Assembly: GCA_946006895.1 (NCBI GenBank)
Contig: CAMFZO010000081.1
Location: forward strand, 1 to 6,859
Direction of reading: 5' to 3'
Origin: an uncultured Clostridia bacterium
Lineage (GTDB): Bacteria > Bacillota > Clostridia > Oscillospirales > Oscillospiraceae
Length of the DNA stretch: 6,859 nt
The position numbers were made by a program, and so were the translations under genes. Of this stretch, positions 1-4,232 are shown one piece after another (position 1 is the stretch's first letter; every line of letters starts with the position of its first letter). The notes beneath the pieces are model-generated. The model ran no database searches, was not told the DNA's origin, and saw only the letters and a list, made by a program, of their open reading frames with translations.

Positions 1-73
1 CCTTTTTCAAGCCTAAGACGGAAAACGAGATTCCTCTACGTCTCGTGGGCTCGGACATGTGTATAAGAGACAG
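1..73. other. Illumina Nextera i7 adapter read-through (sequencing artefact)
   Basis: This stretch is library adapter, not genome. Reading the plus strand, 8-31 matches the P7 oligo at 20 of 24 bases. 32-39 reads TCCTCTAC, the adapter form of Nextera index N712. 40-73 matches the Nextera read-2 primer plus the 19-bp Tn5 mosaic end at 33 of 34 bases, the one mismatch being C for G at 56. On the reverse strand the order is insert, mosaic end, index, P7, then a run of five A, which is the usual signature of a read running off the end of a short insert. Mismatches increase towards the distal end, as in a low-quality read tail. Adapter matching is from memory of the published oligos. Biological sequence can start no earlier than 74. 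Confidence 0.97.
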
Positions 74-175
74 GATGCATACAAGTCGTTTTTTCATGAT
101 AATTACCATACCTTTTTGCTGCGAATAGGGCGCGAGGCACATACAGCTTACGTCCTTAACACAGCTGTCAAATAG
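74..175 (+). pseudogene. possible 3' end of an unidentified CDS, cut off by the adapter
   Basis: From the first base after the adapter there is an open frame of 33 codons ending at TAG (173-175). The translation begins DAYKSFFHDNYHTFLLRIGR and ends with the residues AYVLNTAVK. Its mixed composition resembles a protein C-terminus more than random translation. I do not recognise a family. The upstream part would lie outside the assembled sequence because 1-73 is adapter. A similar length is also open on the opposite strand, so coding is not certain. Sequence errors are likely near this contig end. Confidence 0.25.
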
Positions 176-449
176 TTGTTGGGGTGGGTGAAAAAAGCAG
201 GTACGCTGCAAGACGCAAAGAACTGGGTACGAGTAATCATACGTTAGGCTGACAAATTTGATGGTTAGATTACTTTTGCGTTATGCTCTATGTATTGATT
301 AACCACATAATCAGATGGTATTCATATAACTCACCTCCTGTAATCAGGATGCACGGAATATTCGCATATGTCAATACCCTTTTTCAGAAAAATGTTTTGG
401 AATAAAAAAATAAAATGATAACGGCAATTCCCGGTCCGTATAAATGATA
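176..449. other. low-GC gene-free stretch
   Basis: No supportable gene was found on either strand. GC is about 37% over 181-420, against roughly 60% in the flanking genes. The only structured signal is a minus-strand AGGAGGTGA (339-331), a full complement of the 16S anti-Shine-Dalgarno, placed 5 nt before an ATG (325-323) that opens only a four-codon frame (stop at 313-311). A-rich DNA at 411-417 and a small TTTTT-CAG-AAAAA inverted repeat near 380-393 are also present. The stretch may be an intergenic region, a decayed gene, or poorly sequenced DNA next to the contig end. Confidence 0.5.
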
Positions 450-480
450 AGGCCATATGCCGGTTTTCGGCATATGGCCT
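450..480 (-). terminator. intrinsic terminator of the NfeD-SPFH operon
   Basis: A perfect 13-bp inverted repeat (450-462 with 468-480, arm AGGCCATATGCCG) closes a 5-nt loop. On the minus strand it lies 24 nt beyond the stop of the last operon gene and is followed by TTATCATTTAT, a moderate U-rich tract. It is preceded by an A-rich stretch, so it could also work weakly in the plus direction. Orientation is inferred from the gene it follows. Confidence 0.7.
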
Positions 481-504
481 AAACGTTTTCTTTATGCGCC
501 GCGC

Positions 505-618
505 CTATGCCAGCTCGGGAAAGAGCAGGATCAGCACGGTCAGGATGGCAACGAAGATCAGCACCGCGCCCAGCAGATACCAAATGGGGCGCACTCGGTC
601 CGTATTCCGGCGGCGCAT
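505..618 (-). CDS. 37-residue single-pass membrane protein coupled to the SPFH gene
   Basis: A short frame runs from ATG at 618-616 to TAG at 507-505. The product has a basic, polar N-terminus (MRRRNTDRVR), then one hydrophobic segment of about 20 residues (roughly 12-33, rich in L, V, I and A) and a short acidic tail. This predicts one membrane helix with the N-terminus inside. The ATG abuts the TAA stop of the SPFH gene with no base between them (TAAATG), a classic coupling arrangement. An AAGGAG lies 12 nt upstream inside the SPFH coding end. The terminator hairpin starts shortly after its stop, so the frame fits exactly as the last gene of the operon. I do not recognise a family. By position it could be a small partner or regulator of the NfeD/SPFH membrane complex; that role is inference only. 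Coding status is supported by start position, coupling and composition, not by known homology. Confidence 0.62.
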   Translation of the reverse strand: MRRRNTDRVRPIWYLLGAVLIFVAILTVLILLFPELA

Positions 619-1539
619 TTACTGCTTCGGCTCCTTGACGCTTTCCACCAAACCCGTCGCCATGCCGGCCAGACCCTGCAGTTCTGACGGAATAATGATC
701 TTCGTTGCCTTGCCGTCTGCGACCTTCTGCATGGCCTCCAGTGCCTTGAGCTTGATGACCTGGTCGTTGGGGCAGGCCTCATTCAGCAGCCGCAGGGATT
801 CCGCCGTGGCCTTCTGCACGGCCAGGATGGCTTCCGCCTGACCCTGTGCCCGGAGGATGGCCGACTGCTTTTCCGCGTCGGCCCGCAGAATGGCGGATTC
901 CTTTTCGCCCTCGGCAACCAGGATCTGAGAATGTTTTGTGCCCTCTGCCTGCAAGATCGCCTGACGGCGGTCACGCTCGGCCTTCATCTGCTTCTCCATG
1001 GAGTTCTGGATGTCCTGAGGCGGCAGAATGTTCTTCAGCTCCACCCGGTTGACCTTGATGCCCCAGGGGTCGGTGGCCTCGTCCAGAATGGCCCGCATCT
1101 TGGTGTTGACCACGTCACGGGAGGTCAGGGTCTGATCCAGCTCCAGATCGCCGATGATGTTACGCAGGGTGGTGGCAGTGAGGTTTTCCATGGCCATCAT
1201 GGGCTGCTCCACGCCGTAGGTATAGAGCTTGGGATCGGTGATCTGGAAATAGACCACCGTGTCGATCTGCATGGTGACGTTGTCCTTGGTGATGACCGGC
1301 TGGGGCGGATAGTCCAGAACCTGCTCCTTCAGGCTGACGCGCTTGGCGATGCGCTCAATGAAGGGGATCTTGAAGTGGATGCCCACCTCCCAGACAGCGG
1401 AGAAGGCGCCCAGGCGTTCGATGACGTAGGCGCGGGACTGCTGGACAACAGAAATATTTTTGATGATGATAATGAACAGGATAACGACTGCGGCAATGAT
1501 CAGGATCACCGCGGAATTATTGCTCCAGAATTCGCTCAT
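619..1539 (-). CDS. qmcA: SPFH/Band 7 (stomatin, QmcA-like paraslipin) membrane protein
   Basis: A 306-residue protein, almost the length of E. coli QmcA. An N-terminal membrane helix spans about residues 9-28 (VILIIAAVVILFIIIIK). It is followed by an SPFH/Band 7 domain (about 30-185) with family landmarks such as ERLGAF, PGIHFKIPF-like EVGIHFKIPF, a DYPPQPVITKDNV segment and the WGIKVNRVELKNI stretch. Residues about 180-255 are a charged alpha-helical coiled coil with Q/AEG-x-x-x-SAIL repeats of about 11 residues, which in this family drives oligomer cage formation. Start: the ATG at 1539 has GGAGGAAG (1551-1544) just upstream. The frame is open further upstream, but that extension overlaps the NfeD gene and encodes an arginine-rich, shadow-like peptide. 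The ATG overlaps the NfeD stop as ATGA. Family members organise membrane microdomains and work with NfeD proteins and membrane proteases; this follows from family knowledge, and the exact role here is unknown. Confidence 0.93.
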   Translation of the reverse strand: MSEFWSNNSAVILIIAAVVILFIIIIKNISVVQQSRAYVIERLGAFSAVWEVGIHFKIPFIERIAKRVSLKEQVLDYPPQPVITKDNVTMQIDTVVYFQITDPKLYTYGVEQPMMAMENLTATTLRNIIGDLELDQTLTSRDVVNTKMRAILDEATDPWGIKVNRVELKNILPPQDIQNSMEKQMKAERDRRQAILQAEGTKHSQILVAEGEKESAILRADAEKQSAILRAQGQAEAILAVQKATAESLRLLNEACPNDQVIKLKALEAMQKVADGKATKIIIPSELQGLAGMATGLVESVKEPKQ

Positions 1540-1982
1540 TTGACTTCCTCCTTTATTAGCTCGACACAGGCTTTTACGCCTTCGATCTTCACAACGCGGA
1601 CGACGGCGCCGTCGTCGATGGGTCCGCCATCGGTGCTGCGGGCGGACCATTCCACGCCGCCGATTTTTACAGCGCCCTCGCCGCGCAGATTGTCGACCTT
1701 CTGCGTGACCACGGCGGTTTTTCCGATGATGCTTTGGGCGTTGGTCTTTTCCGTGCGCGGGACAAGATACTTCTTAGCCAGCGGACGCAGAAGCAGCAGC
1801 ATTGCCGCCGAAACGCCGAAAAACAGCACAATCTGCAGCCACAGCGGGCCGTTCAGCAGGGCGGCGATCATAGCCGTCAGAGCGCCGCCGATGAACCAAA
1901 CCGAAACCAGTGCCGCCGTGGAGGCTTCCACAATAGCGAAAAGCACCAGCGCTGCCAGCCAGATCCATTCCATAGAGGGCAT
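1536..1982 (-). CDS. NfeD-like membrane protein with C-terminal OB fold
   Basis: A 148-residue short-type NfeD protein. About three hydrophobic segments occupy residues 5-22, 25-43 and 48-66. They are followed by a basic stretch (RPLAKKYLVPR) and a soluble beta-rich domain at about 85-145 with the NfeD OB-fold signature: GKTAVV, then GEGAVKIGGVEWSAR, then DGAVVRVVKIEGVKACVEL. NfeD proteins pair with SPFH proteins, and the two genes here overlap by four bases (ATGA), giving translational coupling. I chose the ATG at 1982 because GGGAGG (1996-1991) lies 8 nt upstream. An alternative GTG three codons earlier falls inside that ribosome binding site and is unlikely. No serine-protease (ClpP-like) domain of the long NfeD type is present. 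Transcription probably starts from the promoter at 2030-2058. Confidence 0.92.
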   Translation of the reverse strand: MPSMEWIWLAALVLFAIVEASTAALVSVWFIGGALTAMIAALLNGPLWLQIVLFFGVSAAMLLLLRPLAKKYLVPRTEKTNAQSIIGKTAVVTQKVDNLRGEGAVKIGGVEWSARSTDGGPIDDGAVVRVVKIEGVKACVELIKEEVK

Positions 1983-1987
1983 AAGGT

Positions 1988-1996
1988 CCACCTCCC
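1988..1996 (-). promoter_or_regulatory. Shine-Dalgarno that fixes the NfeD start
   Basis: On the minus strand GGGAGGTGG lies 5 nt before the ATG at 1982-1980. The in-frame GTG at 1991-1989 is part of this site, so the ATG is the likelier start. Confidence 0.8.
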
Positions 1997-2029
1997 AAAT
2001 CTGCCCACAAGAGGGTTTTCTATAAATTC

Positions 2030-2058
2030 ATTCTGCCACAAAGCCGCTGAAATGTCAA
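2030..2058 (-). promoter_or_regulatory. sigma-A-type promoter for the NfeD-SPFH operon
   Basis: On the minus strand a consensus -35 TTGACA (2058-2053) is followed after exactly 17 nt by CAGAAT (2035-2030), which matches 4 of 6 positions of the -10 consensus. Transcription would start near 2023 and give a leader of about 40 nt before the NfeD ATG. The call rests on sequence alone. Confidence 0.62.
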
Positions 2059-2097
2059 GTGGGGACATCCTCCATCGCTTCCAGGGACCGCCGCTTG

Positions 2098-2118
2098 GGT
2101 GATTTCGGCAAAATGACC
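2098..2118. promoter_or_regulatory. imperfect 21-bp palindrome between divergent promoters
   Basis: The segment beginning GGTGATTT and ending AAATGACC is a dyad in which 8 of 10 base pairs around a central G match. It lies between the two divergent promoters, with its centre about 20 nt upstream of the plus-strand -35. Its size and position would suit a dimeric transcription factor. No regulator is encoded nearby and I cannot name one. Confidence 0.3.
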
Positions 2119-2128
2119 AAATTCGCTG

Positions 2129-2157
2129 TTGAAATCAGCGGAAAGATACGGTATACT
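2129..2157 (+). promoter_or_regulatory. sigma-A-type promoter for the minD-mgsA-dapH operon
   Basis: The -35 is TTGAAA (2129-2134, 4 of 6), the spacer is exactly 17 nt and the -10 is TATACT (2152-2157, 5 of 6). Transcription would start near 2164 and leave a leader of about 68 nt before the minD ATG. The -35 sits in the loop of a short inverted repeat (CGCTG at 2124-2128 with CAGCG at 2136-2140). Confidence 0.72.
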
Positions 2158-2231
2158 ATGGGCAGAAAGTAAAATTTGCCCGGTCGGCCGGGAATTTACA
2201 GGAAGTCTTTTCAGCAAAGGAGGGAGCAGCC

Positions 2232-2969
2232 ATGGGTGAGGTGATCTCGGTCATCTCCGGCAAGGGCGGCACGGGAAAAACCACCATATGCGCGGCGGTG
2301 GCCACCTGTCTGGCCGTCGACGGCAAACGGGTGCTGTGCATTGATGCCGACATCGGTCTTCGCAATCTGGATATCGCTCTGGGAATGGCAGAGCTGCCGC
2401 TGGCTGCCTTCACCGACGTTCTCCACGGCCACTGCACCCTCTCTGACGCCGCAGAGCATCCTCAGTTTCCCGGGCTGTTCCTCCTGACAGCTCCCGTGCG
2501 GGAGAACGAGGACCTCATCAGCGCCGACGGCTTCCGGGAGCTGCTGGAGCAGGCTCGCAGGGACTTTGATTTCTGCCTCATCGACGCGCCTGCCGGCATC
2601 GGTGCCGGCTTCCGTCTGGCGACCCGGTTTGCCGACCGCTGTCTGGTTATCTCCACCCCGGACCCGGCCTCCATGCGCGACGCCGGCTGTGCGGCGGACC
2701 TGCTGATTTTGGACGGCAAGGAGACGCTCCAACTGATCGTCAACCGCTGCGCCCCGCGGATGTTCTCTAAGATGGAGCTGACGGTGGACGACATTATGGA
2801 TGACGTGGGCCTGCCGCTGTTGGGCCTGGTACCGGAGGATCCAGACGTGATGCTCGCCGCCGCTTACGGTGCGCCGCTGATCCTGTCCACCAACGGCGGC
2901 GCTGCGGAGGCCTGCCTGCGGATCTCCAGAAGACTGCGGGGGGTGCCTACCCCTCTGATGAAACTCTAA
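2232..2969 (+). CDS. minD: MinD-family ParA-type ATPase without the usual membrane-targeting tail
   Basis: A 245-residue deviant-Walker ATPase. The P loop GKGGTGKT is at residues 10-17 with signature lysine K11 and catalytic K16. Switch I is IDADIGLRNLDIALGM (37-52), a MinD-specific sequence with D40. Switch II/Walker B is CLIDAPAGIG (115-124). Further MinD-like blocks are SMRDA (147-151), LIVNR (168-172) and LLGLVPEDPDV (196-206). MinD recruits MinC to block FtsZ assembly away from midcell and cycles on the membrane. E. coli and B. subtilis MinD end in a linker and an amphipathic helix after the block aligned here with RRLRG; this protein stops about nine residues beyond that block and shows no such helix. 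AAAGGAGGG precedes the ATG at a normal distance. minC and minE are not in the window. It may be a genuine MinD with altered membrane binding, or a MinD-derived ATPase with another job. Confidence 0.8.
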   Translation: MGEVISVISGKGGTGKTTICAAVATCLAVDGKRVLCIDADIGLRNLDIALGMAELPLAAFTDVLHGHCTLSDAAEHPQFPGLFLLTAPVRENEDLISADGFRELLEQARRDFDFCLIDAPAGIGAGFRLATRFADRCLVISTPDPASMRDAGCAADLLILDGKETLQLIVNRCAPRMFSKMELTVDDIMDDVGLPLLGLVPEDPDVMLAAAYGAPLILSTNGGAAEACLRISRRLRGVPTPLMKL

Positions 2970-2981
2970 TGAGGTGATACG

Positions 2982-3398
2982 ATGAACATTACACTTTTGG
3001 CTCATGATAAGAAGAAGGAGCTTATGGTCCAGTTCTGCACGGCTTACAAGAGCGTTCTGGCCAAGCACAACCTTTCCGCCACCGCCACCACCGGCCGTCT
3101 GGTCGCGGAGGCCACCGGCCTGCCCATGACCCTGTTTCTGTCCCACAATCAGGGCGGCCATCAGCAGGTAGACGCCCGCATTGCCTATAACGAGATCGAC
3201 CTGGTCCTCATGTTCACCGACCCCAACGGCATCGACCCCTGGGAGGACCAGCAGATCGTCCAGACCATTCACCTGTGCGACACCCACAACGTCCCCGTAG
3301 CCACCAATCTGGCCTCGGCGGAAATGCTGATTCTGGGCTTGCAGCGCGGCGACCTGGATTGGCGTGAAATGATGCGCAGCAAGCGCACGGGGAGGTAA
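2982..3398 (+). CDS. mgsA: methylglyoxal synthase homologue with altered active site
   Basis: A 138-residue MGS-fold protein, close in length to B. subtilis MgsA (137 residues). Methylglyoxal synthase converts dihydroxyacetone phosphate to methylglyoxal and phosphate. Aligned by eye with the E. coli enzyme, the N-terminal LLAHDKKK is kept (H8, D9 and K12, corresponding to H19, D20 and K23). The phosphate-binding ATATTG (33-38), S54 and the DP at 80-81 (E. coli D91) are also kept. The catalytic aspartate D71 in the GGDQQ motif is H60 (GGHQQ), H98 is W87, and D101 is a glutamine (90 or 91) in a segment with a one-residue insertion. Catalysis may therefore be lost or changed. The gene follows minD by 12 nt with its own GAGGTG site and precedes dapH by 2 nt, so the three are co-transcribed. 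mgsA next to min genes is a known clostridial arrangement. Fold assignment is firm; enzyme activity is uncertain. Confidence 0.83.
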   Translation: MNITLLAHDKKKELMVQFCTAYKSVLAKHNLSATATTGRLVAEATGLPMTLFLSHNQGGHQQVDARIAYNEIDLVLMFTDPNGIDPWEDQQIVQTIHLCDTHNVPVATNLASAEMLILGLQRGDLDWREMMRSKRTGR

Positions 3399-3400
3399 CT

Positions 3401-4099
3401 ATGGAAGCATATGAGATCATTGAGCTGATCCGCACGTCGGAGAAAAAGACGCCGGTACAGGTCATTTTGCAGGAAACTTCGCCCTGCGAATTTGAAAACG
3501 TCCAGAGCTTCTGCGGCGGCAACGGTCTGAAAATTCTGTTCGGCGACTGGAAGGTTCTGGAACCGCAGCTCACGGCAAACGCGGACAAGATCTCCGCGCT
3601 GCGTGTGGACAACAGCACCGTCAATTCCGCCATTCCCCTGCTGGATGTGAAAAACCTCCATGCCAGAGTTGAACCGGGCGCCATCATCCGCGAGGGTGTG
3701 GAGATCGGCGACAATGCCGTCATCATGATGGGAGCGGTTTTGAACATTGGCGCCAAGATCGGTGAGGGCACCATGATCGACATGGGTGCCGTATTGGGCG
3801 GCCGCGCCACTGTCGGCAAGCGCTGCCACATCGGCGCCAACGCGGTTTTGGCAGGCGTCATCGAGCCGCCAAGCGCCACTCCTGTGGTCGTCGGTGACGA
3901 CGTGATCGTGGGAGCCAATGCCGTGGTGCTGGAGGGCGTACAGGTGGGCAGCCGGGCTGTCGTCGCCGCCGGTGCCGTTGTGACGGCCGACGTGCCGGAA
4001 AACGCCGTGGTCGCCGGAACACCCGCTCGTATCATCAAATACCGGGACGAAAAGACCAACGGAAAGACCGTTCTGCTCGACGCCCTGCGGGAGCTGTAA
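3401..4099 (+). CDS. dapH: tetrahydrodipicolinate N-acetyltransferase DapH
   Basis: A 232-residue enzyme very like B. subtilis DapH (YkuQ). It transfers an acetyl group from acetyl-CoA to tetrahydrodipicolinate in the acetylase branch of diaminopimelate/lysine synthesis, supplying the peptidoglycan cross-linking amino acid. Residues 1-85 form the alpha/beta DapH N-terminal domain. About 88-215 is a left-handed beta helix of hexapeptide repeats, including the family blocks GEGTMIDMGAVLGGRATVGK (121-140), HIGANAVLAGVIEPPSA (143-159), DDVIVGANAVVLEGV (166-180) and VVAGTPARIIK (203-213). All look intact. A GGAGG site in the end of mgsA serves the ATG, which lies 2 nt after the mgsA stop, so translation is probably coupled. 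It is the last gene of the operon; a strong terminator follows at 4113. Other dap genes are not in the window. Confidence 0.95.
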   Translation: MEAYEIIELIRTSEKKTPVQVILQETSPCEFENVQSFCGGNGLKILFGDWKVLEPQLTANADKISALRVDNSTVNSAIPLLDVKNLHARVEPGAIIREGVEIGDNAVIMMGAVLNIGAKIGEGTMIDMGAVLGGRATVGKRCHIGANAVLAGVIEPPSATPVVVGDDVIVGANAVVLEGVQVGSRAVVAAGAVVTADVPENAVVAGTPARIIKYRDEKTNGKTVLLDALREL

Positions 4100-4112
4100 C
4101 TTATTATCAGGG

Positions 4113-4145
4113 AGAGCCGCCTGTAAATGAGGCGGCTCTTTTATT
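4113..4145 (+). terminator. intrinsic terminator after dapH
   Basis: A perfect 10-bp GC-rich stem (AGAGCCGCCT at 4113-4122 with its complement at 4130-4139) closes a 7-nt loop and runs straight into TTTTATT. It lies 13 nt after the dapH stop codon. Confidence 0.93.
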
Positions 4146-4161
4146 GTCCGTTGGTTTGCGG

Positions 4162-4190
4162 TTGCATTTTTCCCGCCGATGTGCTATTCT
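4162..4190 (+). promoter_or_regulatory. candidate extended -10 promoter for the DUF2207 gene and yfbR
   Basis: TATTCT (4185-4190) matches 4 of 6 -10 positions and is preceded directly by TGC, an extended -10 element. A weak -35 TTGCAT (4162-4167) sits 17 nt upstream. The site lies between the dapH terminator and the next gene, where a promoter is expected, and would give a leader of about 35 nt. Confidence 0.5.
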
Positions 4191-4217
4191 TTCTAATGTC
4201 AAATGTCGAAATTCGCC

Positions 4218-4226
4218 GGAGGAGGT
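4218..4226 (+). promoter_or_regulatory. Shine-Dalgarno that fixes the DUF2207 gene start
   Basis: GGAGGAGGT ends 6 nt before the ATG at 4233. An in-frame ATG at 4203 has no such site, and would place ten extra residues ahead of a complete signal peptide. Confidence 0.85.
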
Positions 4227-4232
4227 GTTCCC

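Noticed and set aside
239..268. Possible promoter in the low-GC region (TTGATG, then TATGCT)
   Set aside because: Both boxes match weakly, the spacing is 18 nt, no gene follows and AT-rich DNA gives such matches by chance.
457..841. Two overlapping plus-strand frames across the small-protein and SPFH region
   Set aside because: They start in the terminator hairpin or soon after it, have no ribosome binding site, and are antisense to the coupled minus-strand genes.
1540..1650. 37-residue N-terminal extension of the SPFH protein
   Set aside because: The extension is arginine-rich, overlaps NfeD coding, and the internal ATG at 1539 has a strong ribosome binding site directly before the membrane helix.
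931..2025. Long plus-strand frame (364 codons) opposite the SPFH and NfeD genes
   Set aside because: The opposite strand carries two recognisable families in an overlapping operon; this frame is rich in D, H, L and G as expected of a shadow and ends inside the divergent promoter region.
2211..3287. Long minus-strand frame (358 codons) opposite minD and mgsA
   Set aside because: It mirrors two well-supported genes, its composition (rich in G, Q, H, R and V) is typical of an antisense shadow in high-GC DNA, and it has no sensible start or domain.
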